64,000 nt of DNA from Ruminococcus sp. Marseille-P6503 (GTDB taxonomy: Bacteria > Bacillota > Clostridia > Oscillospirales > Ruminococcaceae), in contig NZ_UWPB01000001.1 in the NCBI RefSeq assembly GCF_900604945.1, positions 372,001 through 436,000 of the forward strand. The letters are read 5' to 3'. The translations under genes and the position numbers were made by a program. Shown here one piece after another: positions 17,220-25,765 of this stretch. The notes below the pieces were generated by a model. The model searched no databases. It had not been told where the DNA came from and was given only the letters and a program-made list of their open reading frames with translations. Position 1 is the first letter of the stretch. Each line of letters starts with the position of its first letter.

Positions 17220-19826
17220 TTACGCTGTTTGGGCAAGGCCTTCGGCAAGCTTTATAACTTCGCAGCGGACAATTTTTGTATATTCATCAGACGCGTTTTT
17301 ATCAATTTTCAGATAATGCAGCGCTTCGTCGGTAAAAACATTTACGAAATGATCAAAATTGCTGCGGATCAGTTCTGCATATTCTGCTTCCGAATATTCG
17401 TTATACAGGCTGTTATACAGACTGTGTATAATTTTTTCGCGGTCAAGGGAATTTCCCATGTACATAAGATCGGCCAGCTCAACGTTGCGTATGCAATGTA
17501 TTTTTTCTCTGTCCTCGCCCATTGCCATGAGCATTTCGCCGTTTTGAAATTTCTTTACGCTTAAAAGCTCCGCATTAGTAAACTGTGGGAACATTTCATG
17601 AAGCTTTGAAATGTTTTTTTCCGATATGGACTGTTTCATAACTATCTTATACTGGACCAGATCAAATATAGTTCCGACAACAACCGAGCCTTCATCTTCT
17701 CCGGGAGGACAGTAATCCATTGCGGAATGGGAGGCAAACCATAGTCCGGCAAAGTATTTTCGGCTTCGGCGTGTAAGCTTTTCAATATATCGTGTAACGT
17801 TTATATTCTTATGGTTTATGAAGCGGTGAGCTTCGTCAATTACTGAAACTACATGACGGCGGTCGAAAGGATGCGTTATGCTGTTGTTGTATGAAACGTT
17901 CATGCAGGTTGCCGACCACATTATTGAGAGAATGTTGAACAGCTGAGCATTGTATACACGTTCTTCCATTTCTGAAAGCGTTTTTACGTCAAATACAATA
18001 AGATTTTTGTCGCTGATATTTACATTTGTATATCCGTTGAAAAGGCTTGAATACATACCTTCAGCCAGAGACTTTATCATTGTTTCAAGGCTTTCAAGGC
18101 ACAGGATCTGATTTGTATTAAGCTCGTTGCGGTATATTCCCGGACGTTCATACAGCTTTGAACGCAGAAGCGCTAGCAGATCCGACATAATAGGAAACTG
18201 TTCAGGCGTCATTGCGGTAATATCTGTTTCCTCGGTAATTCCAAAGCTTGTATAAAGCTCTGACAGCAGATCCTTCAGTTTATCTTCTTCTTTTTCAGTC
18301 ATGGAAGGAGCATACTGATAGAAAAAGGCTGTTATTCTTGAAAGCTCGGAGGCGTAATTTGTCGCTGCTGCCGAATCCTCATCCTCTTCAGCAGTTTTAT
18401 CTATGCTTTTCATAAGCTGAAGCACGTTAATTATAGAGCTTTTATTCATTTTTATAACCTGCCCTCCGAGAACTGAAGCGCAGATACCGTATTCGCTTTC
18501 AACGTCCAACACAAACGCACGGTCTCCCAAAGCTACGGCAAGCTCTATCATTTTTTTGAGCGTAATGGTTTTTCCTGATCCTTTTCGTCCGGTTATGAGG
18601 AGATCGTAAGATTCGCGGTTGTACGTTTTGAAAAAAGTATCTATATAGGCAAGTCCTCCGGTCGTGGTGTAGCCCCAAAATACGCCCTGCGGGTCGAATA
18701 TAGATTGATAATAAAAAGGAAATTGCCTTGAAAACGTATCAAAGAGCGGAAACGGATTCTTTGAAATGTTGCTTTCCGGACTTAGCATATATGTATATTC
18801 TGTCTGCATTTCATTGCTTGGAATAAAGTATTCCAAGCCTATTTCGTCAAATGCCTTTTGAATATCCTCCAGCTTTTCGTTCAGTCCGTTAAGAGAATCA
18901 GCTGAAACCAGAAATCTTAGGGTAACAAATCTCATCTGCTCGTTGCCGTTGACGATTTTGTCTCTGATCGCGGCAAGCTTATGGTACTCTGTTCCGGCGT
19001 CCATTAGATCACCGCTTGACTGGGTTATATGGCTTCGGGATTCAAGCTCGTCCAGTGACTGATTTATATCCTTTACTATTATATTTTTATCTTTTGTTCC
19101 GACATCAAAGGTGATAGTGTCAGTAAAGCCTGATACAAGATTTGCAAGCTGCAGATCCTTAAGGTAAGCCGGATATCCTGAGATAACTACCGAGGTAACG
19201 TATTTACCGTTAATTTTCATGTAGCTCTGCTTGTCATGAAGCGTTTCAGGAAAGATATGCCTTGCGTCTATCGGTCTGTCATGCTCGTCAAAGCACATAT
19301 ATTTTTCAAGAAATTCGATAGTTTCATTAGGCTCGCAGACCCTTACCACAACGTCCGTCATCAAGTCTATATATCGCTTTCTTTCTTTTTCAAGCTTTGC
19401 CGGCTCTCCGAAAATTATCAGATAAGCAAGCTTATCGCGATGATTCTTTTCAAATGCTTCTATTCTGCCGATCTCACGTTTTATGAGCAGTCTGCAGTAT
19501 TCGTTTGCAGTTTTATGCAGCTTATACATAAGAAAATCTTTTTGTGATCTAAGCAGGGGAGAGCAATCGCTGAATACATATTTATGAGGTGAGGACAAAG
19601 CCATAGTTGCTGATGCAAAGCTGTCATAAGCATTCTCGGCGTCATCCTGGAGAAAATGAAATATGTCTGTTCCGGAAATTCGCAGAAGAGTAAAGGTTAT
19701 TTGTTTTCCGTTTATTTTCAGTGAAATAAACCCGTCGGATGTGTTTTCTTCAAAGCTTATGAGATTGGAAAGCAGCTCGCCGTATTTCAGCCGCTTAATC
19801 TTTTTTTCTTTTACTTTTGCTTTCAT
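17220..19826 (-). CDS. VirB4/TraE-family conjugation ATPase
   Basis: This is the energising ATPase of the type IV secretion channel. Walker A (ITGRKGSGKTITL) lies near residue 413 and Walker B (VVSVIDEAHRFIN) near residue 663, followed by KLTRRSRKYFAGLWFASHS. The spacing is typical of VirB4. I chose the ATG at 19826 (GGAGAG upstream); the longer form from 19868 overlaps the PrgI-like gene further and lacks a better site. Length is about 868 residues. It overlaps the end of the upstream PrgI-like gene by 32 bp, so the two are coupled. Confidence 0.93.
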   Translation of the reverse strand: MKAKVKEKKIKRLKYGELLSNLISFEENTSDGFISLKINGKQITFTLLRISGTDIFHFLQDDAENAYDSFASATMALSSPHKYVFSDCSPLLRSQKDFLMYKLHKTANEYCRLLIKREIGRIEAFEKNHRDKLAYLIIFGEPAKLEKERKRYIDLMTDVVVRVCEPNETIEFLEKYMCFDEHDRPIDARHIFPETLHDKQSYMKINGKYVTSVVISGYPAYLKDLQLANLVSGFTDTITFDVGTKDKNIIVKDINQSLDELESRSHITQSSGDLMDAGTEYHKLAAIRDKIVNGNEQMRFVTLRFLVSADSLNGLNEKLEDIQKAFDEIGLEYFIPSNEMQTEYTYMLSPESNISKNPFPLFDTFSRQFPFYYQSIFDPQGVFWGYTTTGGLAYIDTFFKTYNRESYDLLITGRKGSGKTITLKKMIELAVALGDRAFVLDVESEYGICASVLGGQVIKMNKSSIINVLQLMKSIDKTAEEDEDSAAATNYASELSRITAFFYQYAPSMTEKEEDKLKDLLSELYTSFGITEETDITAMTPEQFPIMSDLLALLRSKLYERPGIYRNELNTNQILCLESLETMIKSLAEGMYSSLFNGYTNVNISDKNLIVFDVKTLSEMEERVYNAQLFNILSIMWSATCMNVSYNNSITHPFDRRHVVSVIDEAHRFINHKNINVTRYIEKLTRRSRKYFAGLWFASHSAMDYCPPGEDEGSVVVGTIFDLVQYKIVMKQSISEKNISKLHEMFPQFTNAELLSVKKFQNGEMLMAMGEDREKIHCIRNVELADLMYMGNSLDREKIIHSLYNSLYNEYSEAEYAELIRSNFDHFVNVFTDEALHYLKIDKNASDEYTKIVRCEVIKLAEGLAQTA

Positions 19827-20145
19827 TCTTTTTAGCTCTCCTTTCCTTGTATGCTGCAGCATATTCATGATTATCCCCGTATATTTTTTTAGGGAATATA
19901 AGATATTTCAGCCATGAAAGCATTCCACCGAAGAAAGATTTTGTTTTGTTGTCCGGAGCCTTTGCTGACAGTAAAAGAAAGACGGCGGAGCAGAAGATGA
20001 TAAATAAAAAAGCAAAAGACGGCGCACAGACATTAGAAACAACTGACGAAAGTATAATAGTTATTATCAGACCGGCAATTCTCTGCATTGTAAATGATTT
20101 GTGTATCTTTGTATCCGCTTTTGCTTGTTTTGGTACAAGTCCCAT
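19795..20145 (-). CDS. PrgI-like inner-membrane component of the transfer channel
   Basis: The 116-residue protein has two tight hydrophobic segments (RIAGLIITIILSSVVSNVCA and FAFLFIIFCSAVFLLLSA) followed by a basic tail. This matches PrgI-family proteins, which sit between VirB6 and VirB4 genes in Gram-positive ICEs, exactly as here. The start overlaps the VirB6 stop as TAATG, with AAAGGAGG before it. Confidence 0.75.
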   Translation of the reverse strand: MGLVPKQAKADTKIHKSFTMQRIAGLIITIILSSVVSNVCAPSFAFLFIIFCSAVFLLLSAKAPDNKTKSFFGGMLSWLKYLIFPKKIYGDNHEYAAAYKERRAKKNESKSKRKKD

Positions 20146-22619
20146 TAGTTATTTTCCTCCTTTGAAAGCTCGTCTGCATATGTTGTGCTATTGATTTCGC
20201 TGCTTATTTGTATATCCGTAAAGGCTTGAGACTCTGCGGTACCGCTTGGTTCAGGCGCCGGTACGTTGTCAAAAGCGTGTCCGTTTGCAGATGCGGGGTC
20301 AGACGCTTCCTTATGCATATTCTCAGACGTCTGGGCAGTATTGGAATTCTGCTCTCTAACGCTGCTTCCGGTATCGCCTTTTTCGCCTTTATCGCCCTGT
20401 TTCCCATGCTTCTCTGTAATGACGGCGGATTGTTCCGTTGGATTTTCCGCACTGTTCTTACTACCCCAGCCGGTACTTTCTTTAAAACCGTCTGAAAATT
20501 TTCCAGCCAAGTCTTTAGCAGCGGCAACAGTTTTATCTTTCGCTGCATTTGCACCGCTAACTGCGGCATTTGTTGCAGATCGGACTGATTGAACTGGATG
20601 TCTTGCTGTGTGGAAACCGGTAACAATACCTGCGCCTAGATTTACAGCGCCTTTGGCAGCATAACCGGCAGCTTTTCCCGCGGCCTCAGACGGATTAATA
20701 TTTGCTTTCGGGAACATCGGATCATTTTCGTTGCTTTTGCCGGCTGTATAATTAGCGTTATTGCTGTACTGACTGTTAGCTCCGCGTCTGAACGCCTGAC
20801 CGGTTCCTGAGTTGCCGACCAGAGCCTTTGCTTTGTTTGCAATACCTTCCTGTGCCATTGAGTTTTTAAATCCCACAGCCTTTGCTCCAGCTTTTTCGGC
20901 GGTTTTGTTGACAGTGCCGATAACTCTTGAAGGAGCGCTTGCTGCGTTCTTAGCTATATCCATGCCTGATTTAAGCGACATCAGAGTTGCCGCTCCGCTT
21001 TTCACGCCCGAATCCAGACCGGTCATTTTTACGATAAAATCCGGACCGTCAATCACAAAGGACATACCTGTAAAGATAAGAGCCCATTCAGCGACAAAAT
21101 TGTCGATATTATCGTGAAGCCACGATATGCTGCTGATAAAGATCCTCAGCAGAACAAGGATTACAAGCAGAATAATGAAGGTGTTAATTAACTGAAGCAA
21201 TGCTTTTTTGCCTTTTCCGCTGCCATTTGCGTCTGAGGCTATGAAAAGCGGTACTGCTATACGCATAAATACTATCTCATAAAGCATACGGCAAAGTTTG
21301 AATAAAGCAAAAACCAGACATGCGCCGGATATAAGAAGTGAGAAAACGGTAAACAGAAAATTGAAATCATAACCGTAAACTCTTTCCTCGGAATAGCCCT
21401 CAAGTATATTAATTGTAACTTGCTGATACCAAGATAACTCGTCATAGTCATCCTGAGTTCGTAACGGCGTAATATTCGCCCGGAAAGTCTGATCTGTTCC
21501 GGTTTCCACCATGTGCTTGTTATGCTGTATATTTAATTTTTTTATCGTATCTTCAAGAATGGTAAGAGCGTTATTTATGGTTCTGGCATTTTGTACGCTT
21601 GCGCTCATAGCGGCGTCCTGAACATATGAATTTTCCGATATTTTATCTAAAAGATATTGTTCGTATGTACCGCTTGAGCTTTCATTCATAGGACAATGAT
21701 ATGATCCGTCTTTTGAATCATTGTGATTACGGACGCAATATGTTGCGGTATGTTCATATGGATGTTCTGCTCCTCCGGTAGCTTCCAGCCATGTTGTTGT
21801 AATGTGACCATTGACGTCTTCCTCAAGGTAGTTAAGCCACCATTGGTAATCGTCGTTCAATCCGAGCAAAGCCATTTTGTTTGCATTGGTAAGGTCGCTG
21901 TATATCTGCTGATTCGTAGTGACCTCGCTGGACTCAAATTTGAAATCGCACATATCCTGGCTCATAGCGCCGTTAATATTTATATTGTATATACTTGTGC
22001 TGCTGTAAGCGTCGGAATTTGAAAAATAATGGATTTTTCCGTCTGTAAGGCAGTCCGGCAGGTATACTATATTATCCGCAAGAAGATCCTCGCCAAGACC
22101 ATGGACTATCTCGGTTTCCTGTCCGGCAGTTATCATGTCTGCAGTTGATTTTGAAATATTTTGAAAGTTCAAAAGCACGCTGATCAGAGAAGGAAAGGCT
22201 ACCAGAAAGCACACTGATATAAGGATATTGCGGAAAAAATCCTGAATTTTGATCTTATCTCCGTTTATGATCAGTATAATTCCTGCAGCTACTAAAGATA
22301 GTGAAAAAACAACCCAGGCAATGTCCAATACGACGCTTTGCGGAAGATAATCCTTGACCATATCATAAAGATTGATCGACAGTACTTCATCAATTGCCGA
22401 GTCTATGTAATCTATTATTTTTGCGAGAAACGTAAGTACTGTCCACAGACATGAACGTATAGTATTTTTTATGCCGGATCTGACTTCAATATATTTGTAC
22501 ACTTCCGGATCCATATTTTCCGGTTCAACGGCAAAACATATGAAAGGGGTAAGCAAAACCGACACTAGCAGAACAACAAATATGGCATATATACTTTTTC
22601 TTTTTTTGCTTGTAAACAT
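20145..22619 (-). CDS. VirB6/TrbL-like polytopic conjugation protein
   Basis: The 824-residue protein starts with a signal-like segment (IYAIFVVLLVSVLLTPFICF) and has several further membrane spans (AWVVFSLSLVAAGIILI, NILISVCFLVAFPSLISVL, FLFTVFSLLISGACLVFALF, IILLVILVLLRIFISSI). An extracytoplasmic loop holding Cys residues lies between them. This is the channel-forming VirB6/TrbL layout. The C-terminal 280 residues are Ala/Gly-rich and disordered, and contain five collagen-like Gly-X-X triplets (GKQGDKGEKGDTGSS), which is odd. AGGAGAG precedes the ATG. It follows the pilin-like gene across two strong hairpins. Confidence 0.85.
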   Translation of the reverse strand: MFTSKKRKSIYAIFVVLLVSVLLTPFICFAVEPENMDPEVYKYIEVRSGIKNTIRSCLWTVLTFLAKIIDYIDSAIDEVLSINLYDMVKDYLPQSVVLDIAWVVFSLSLVAAGIILIINGDKIKIQDFFRNILISVCFLVAFPSLISVLLNFQNISKSTADMITAGQETEIVHGLGEDLLADNIVYLPDCLTDGKIHYFSNSDAYSSTSIYNININGAMSQDMCDFKFESSEVTTNQQIYSDLTNANKMALLGLNDDYQWWLNYLEEDVNGHITTTWLEATGGAEHPYEHTATYCVRNHNDSKDGSYHCPMNESSSGTYEQYLLDKISENSYVQDAAMSASVQNARTINNALTILEDTIKKLNIQHNKHMVETGTDQTFRANITPLRTQDDYDELSWYQQVTINILEGYSEERVYGYDFNFLFTVFSLLISGACLVFALFKLCRMLYEIVFMRIAVPLFIASDANGSGKGKKALLQLINTFIILLVILVLLRIFISSISWLHDNIDNFVAEWALIFTGMSFVIDGPDFIVKMTGLDSGVKSGAATLMSLKSGMDIAKNAASAPSRVIGTVNKTAEKAGAKAVGFKNSMAQEGIANKAKALVGNSGTGQAFRRGANSQYSNNANYTAGKSNENDPMFPKANINPSEAAGKAAGYAAKGAVNLGAGIVTGFHTARHPVQSVRSATNAAVSGANAAKDKTVAAAKDLAGKFSDGFKESTGWGSKNSAENPTEQSAVITEKHGKQGDKGEKGDTGSSVREQNSNTAQTSENMHKEASDPASANGHAFDNVPAPEPSGTAESQAFTDIQISSEINSTTYADELSKEENN

Positions 22620-22641
22620 AGCGCACTCTCCTGTTTAATTA

Positions 22642-22700
22642 TTGTTCAGAAGACTGCGTATCCGTGCAGTCCTCTGAACAATACCCGGTTGTCCGGGTAT
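22642..22700 (-). promoter_or_regulatory. Two adjacent intercistronic hairpins
   Basis: In the minus-strand transcript ATACCCGG pairs with CCGGGTAT (22700 to 22681) and is followed at once by a 16-bp stem with one G-U pair (GCAGTC arm, 22681 to 22642). No T-tract follows on the transcript, so these are unlikely to be simple terminators. They separate the small pilin-like gene from virB6 and may stabilise or process the mRNA. Confidence 0.65.
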
Positions 22701-22708
22701 TAAATTTT

Positions 22709-22978
22709 TTACGATATAGCTGATGAAATTGCCTGAACCAGAGAAGGGGCAAGGCATATAACAGCAATTCCGATGACGATTGCAAGAGCCCACGGCTTAT
22801 TTTTAGCCAGTGACTGCGTTCCTCCGGTTATAAACCCTATGCCCAAAAAAATTGCGGTCAACACTGCAATAGCAAGACCGACACGTGTGACAGCCGTGTT
22901 CATTTTATTGATAGAGTCGACAACCTTATCGAATATTCCTTCATCCGCTAAAATAGCGGGACCAATAGCTTTTTTCAT
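22709..22978 (-). CDS. Small two-TM pilin/Maff2-like conjugation protein
   Basis: The 89-residue protein has two membrane helices (VGLAIAVLTAIFLGIGFITGG and PWALAIVIGIAVICLAPSLV) separated by a short polar turn. This is the layout of VirB2-type pilins and Maff2-family proteins that precede virB6 in Gram-positive ICEs. The ATG at 22978 is preceded by GGAGGTATT; the longer frame to 23020 overlaps the TOPRIM gene and is unlikely. Confidence 0.75.
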   Translation of the reverse strand: MKKAIGPAILADEGIFDKVVDSINKMNTAVTRVGLAIAVLTAIFLGIGFITGGTQSLAKNKPWALAIVIGIAVICLAPSLVQAISSAIS

Positions 22979-23003
22979 AATAATACCTCCAAAATACTTC
23001 CGA

Positions 23004-24023
23004 TTAAGTTCTTGACGCATTTCTCATCGCGCCAGTGTTCATGCTTATCTGTCTCTGCTGTTTCTCTTCGTTGAATTTGCAGAGATAGTCGTTGTAGTCC
23101 TTTCCCATTCCGGGAGGAACCGTATAGATGTTGACCTTATAACCCTCCTTTTCATATTTTTCTTTGTATGACTCTGCGTGCGTGCGTCCGGCTTCGTCAT
23201 TGTCAAGGCAAAAAGAAATCGTCTTTACCTTCGGATTGACAGTTAAATAACGGGCCAGAGCCCCGTCAGATGTCCCTCCGAGCGCAAGACGAGTATGCTT
23301 TTGCCATGAGATCTGCCAATTGTCGCGCTTGAGTCCGTGAGCTTTCTCCATTGTAAGTGTTGCATGTGACAGCACATCTATAGGAGCTTCAAACACAAAA
23401 ACGTGTTCTTTGCAGAAACCCTCCATCAGAAATCCATATTTTTTGTTGCTTCCGCTGCAGTCCCTTTTAAAGGGCTGTGCTCCTGTAGGAGTATATGTTC
23501 CTCTTCGTGACGCGTATTTTGGCGTTCCGTTTTCGTCTCTTCCGATAAAAACGCAGTTGTTTCTCATATCCTGATATAAATATCCGTAGTGAATACAGTA
23601 TTTGATTATAGATATGTCAATGCAGCGTTCTTTTGAAAGATAGTTTTCTACAGCTTCGGACGAAACAGCTCTGGGAGGAAGCTGCAGCGTCTTTGGCTTT
23701 TCCGTTTTCTTGTGTTCAGGCATTGATATGTATTTGTTCCCTGAAGGAGTGATAAGCTCGGCAACGGCGTCCTGAAAGCTGAGGCTTTCAACCTTCATAA
23801 GGTACGAAACCGCGTTGTTTCCGCTTAATCCCTGCGAATACCACGCCCACCCTTTGCCGTCTGAGAAAACCACAAGGCTGTCATGCTCCTTGCAGTGCCA
23901 TTCGCTTCCGGCACGAACAAAGGAATATCCCGTTCTCGAGGATATAACATCAGTTGTTGACATATTTCGCGCTTCTTCCAGGTCTGAGTCCGAAAAGCGA
24001 GTTCCCCCTATAAACTTACCCAT
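23004..24023 (-). CDS. DUF3991/TOPRIM-domain protein (primase-like)
   Basis: The 339-residue protein has a CHC2-like/DUF3991 region (about residues 30 to 110, with the SGNNAVSYLMKVE segment). A TOPRIM fold follows: the acidic FVFEAPID at about residue 213 and FCLDNDEAG at about residue 276 would bind metal. Such proteins on mobile elements are thought to prime or process the transferred strand. The zinc-ligand set of a true primase is not complete, so it may not synthesise primers itself. It ends 25 bp before the pilin-like gene. Confidence 0.8.
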   Translation of the reverse strand: MGKFIGGTRFSDSDLEEARNMSTTDVISSRTGYSFVRAGSEWHCKEHDSLVVFSDGKGWAWYSQGLSGNNAVSYLMKVESLSFQDAVAELITPSGNKYISMPEHKKTEKPKTLQLPPRAVSSEAVENYLSKERCIDISIIKYCIHYGYLYQDMRNNCVFIGRDENGTPKYASRRGTYTPTGAQPFKRDCSGSNKKYGFLMEGFCKEHVFVFEAPIDVLSHATLTMEKAHGLKRDNWQISWQKHTRLALGGTSDGALARYLTVNPKVKTISFCLDNDEAGRTHAESYKEKYEKEGYKVNIYTVPPGMGKDYNDYLCKFNEEKQQRQISMNTGAMRNASRT

Positions 24024-24256
24024 CAGATCACCTCCAGCTGTGAAATGATCTCACGCTGTTCATTGGAAGGCAGCAATTCTATCGGCTTAGGCTGAGCTTC
24101 GACCAGATGCTCTCCGATTGTTACATAAGGATAGGCGATCTCATCATAGTAGAAGTGTCTGGGATCCTTTTTCAGTATCATGATTGCTTTGCCGTTTATA
24201 TACGCTATAACGGTGTTTTCCTCAGGCGGTCCCGCAGTCCGTTCGTCTTTATACAT
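24023..24256 (-). CDS. Small conserved-type ICE protein, unknown
   Basis: The 77-residue protein has a beta-hairpin pattern (NTVIAYINGKAIMILKKDP) and an acidic C-terminus. The AYINGKA / FLV segment resembles that of the next protein upstream (AYVRGQPVFLVNDP), so the two are probably diverged paralogues. The start at 24256 has AGGAGGG at good spacing. It overlaps the TOPRIM start by one base. Confidence 0.6.
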   Translation of the reverse strand: MYKDERTAGPPEENTVIAYINGKAIMILKKDPRHFYYDEIAYPYVTIGEHLVEAQPKPIELLPSNEQREIISQLEVI

Positions 24257-24284
24257 AATATTTCCCTCCTTTTCATATAAAAAA

Positions 24285-24301
24285 CCTGTCATCGTGACAG
24301 G
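24285..24301. promoter_or_regulatory. Dispersed ICE palindrome, copy 5 (3-nt centre)
   Basis: CCTGTCA and TGACAGG flank a 3-nt centre, TCG. It overlaps the stop codon of the 101-residue gene. The shorter centre, with intact 7-bp arms, argues for an RNA hairpin rather than a rigidly spaced protein dimer site. Confidence 0.65.
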
Positions 24302-24594
24302 GCTGATTTTCGATCAATGTTCTGGACGTATTGTACTTCTGGTTTCATTTCAGGGTTGAGCTGATATGCAATAAGCAGCGGCGTCAATTGATTGTACAAA
24401 TAATCCATATTTGTACATCTGTCAATAAAAGGACCACAGGAGCTGATTATCGTTTTGTTGTCCGAAGTACATAGTCTAATGTCCTCAAATTTATGTTCCG
24501 TAAAAAAGGAAGCCGCGTTTTTCGGATCGTTTACCAGAAAAACCGGCTGTCCCCGGACATATGCTATTAAATATGGCTGCTCGGAAATATTCAT
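24289..24594 (-). CDS. Small ICE protein, unknown
   Basis: The 101-residue protein starts MNISEQPYLIAYVRGQPVFL, with the same strand pattern as the following gene product, then a helical C-terminus. No family is recognised. Its stop overlaps palindrome copy 5, and its start overlaps the stop of the GGCT gene by 4 bp, so it belongs to the amidoligase-GGCT operon. Confidence 0.6.
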   Translation of the reverse strand: MNISEQPYLIAYVRGQPVFLVNDPKNAASFFTEHKFEDIRLCTSDNKTIISSCGPFIDRCTNMDYLYNQLTPLLIAYQLNPEMKPEVQYVQNIDRKSALSR

Positions 24595-25733
24595 TTTCTG
24601 CCTCCTGTCTTATTTTGTTTCTTTACAGATATTGCTGTCCGGTTCAAAGCTTCTGCAAGCGGCGCTGTGTCCAGTCCATGCTCCAAATATCCTTGAGTTA
24701 TACCGTCAAGGTAGTTCTTTTGAGGCAGAGAAGGCCATTCGTAATCATTCCCCATAATGTACACAACGGCTGTTTTTCTTTCCCCGCGGAAGTTTATATC
24801 GACCTCTTCTTTGCGGTAAAAGCTTGGAAAGCCTTCATATCTGTCAAGATTTCTCCAGTCTTCGGAATCTATATGCCAGATCACACATGGAGTTACTGCA
24901 TCCGAGCAAGGCTGTATATAAGCGTAATTACAAAATCTCAGTTGATGATCGACGATTTCTCCAGTACCTATTTCTATTGAATTAGGACATCGCTGAGACA
25001 TTTGCTTTGAATTCATATTACTTCCATAGGCAGCATAGTATTTGACCCCTTTTTCTCTTTCCTCCGCTGCTGCAATATCGGAAAACACTGCGTCGGCGTA
25101 ATCTTCAAAATCCCAGAAGGCCGCTGTCTGAAAGTCTTCTGACAGGAATAATGTTAATTCCTTTATTTCTTCCCGTGTAAAAGCAAGCCCGTACCGCTCA
25201 CAGCACTGACCGACTACGAACGCCTGAAACAGCAAGTCGTTCGGAAGATTAGTTATTTCATCGTATAAACAATAATCGCTAAAGGTCAGCTGCATGGATT
25301 CTTCATACTCAAGCGCTCTGTCAAATGCGTTTTCCAGAAAAATAAGATCAAAGCCAAACTGAGCGTATCCTTTTGAAATCCGGTTATAGTATTCTTCCGC
25401 AGGAACACATTGTTTTTTACTGTCATTCATAATATAAGCCATAGCTTCAATGATTTTTCCATCAGATTTAACTTTAACGGTTTCTTTATGATATTTGTGA
25501 GGGCAGCCCTCATAAACATCCAGCTTTTTCTCGTCTTCCTCAGTAAGCTCCCAGAGAAGAACAGGGGAGCTCATGCCCGGCTTGCTATGCAGTGTTGCAA
25601 CTTTATTAAAGGCAAGCTGCATATCCTGCACGCTGCCGGTTCCGAAGATTTTTGCATTCGGACAGCGTCGTTTCATTTGTTCAGTATTTATGTTGCTTCC
25701 GTAAGCGGCGTAAAAAACACTCATATCCTTCAT
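24591..25733 (-). CDS. Double gamma-glutamylcyclotransferase-like protein
   Basis: Two GGCT/AIG2-like domains lie in one chain of about 380 residues. Domain 1 begins VFYAAYGSN and has the acidic LDVYEG; domain 2 begins KYYAAYGSN and has LDRYEG. Both keep the YGSN substrate loop and the Glu of the EG motif. A helical segment of about 100 residues separates them. The enzymes of this family cyclise gamma-glutamyl amines, releasing pyroglutamate, so the protein could undo gamma-linked amides made by the adjacent amidoligase. The ATG at 25733 is the likely start (AAAGGAG upstream). Confidence 0.85.
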   Translation of the reverse strand: MKDMSVFYAAYGSNINTEQMKRRCPNAKIFGTGSVQDMQLAFNKVATLHSKPGMSSPVLLWELTEEDEKKLDVYEGCPHKYHKETVKVKSDGKIIEAMAYIMNDSKKQCVPAEEYYNRISKGYAQFGFDLIFLENAFDRALEYEESMQLTFSDYCLYDEITNLPNDLLFQAFVVGQCCERYGLAFTREEIKELTLFLSEDFQTAAFWDFEDYADAVFSDIAAAEEREKGVKYYAAYGSNMNSKQMSQRCPNSIEIGTGEIVDHQLRFCNYAYIQPCSDAVTPCVIWHIDSEDWRNLDRYEGFPSFYRKEEVDINFRGERKTAVVYIMGNDYEWPSLPQKNYLDGITQGYLEHGLDTAPLAEALNRTAISVKKQNKTGGRK

Positions 25734-25748
25734 CACTCTCCTTTACTG

Positions 25749-25762
25749 TGTCACGCGTGACA
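25749..25762. promoter_or_regulatory. Dispersed ICE palindrome, copy 6 (TGTCACGCGTGACA)
   Basis: This is the consensus 14-bp form, placed four bases after the amidoligase stop codon and before the GGCT start. Confidence 0.72.
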
Positions 25763-25765
25763 GAC

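Noticed and set aside
22879-22894. Possible further palindrome copy in the pilin-like gene
   Set aside because: It reads TGTCACACGTGTCG on the minus strand; the second half-site is lost and it lies inside coding sequence, unlike the other copies.
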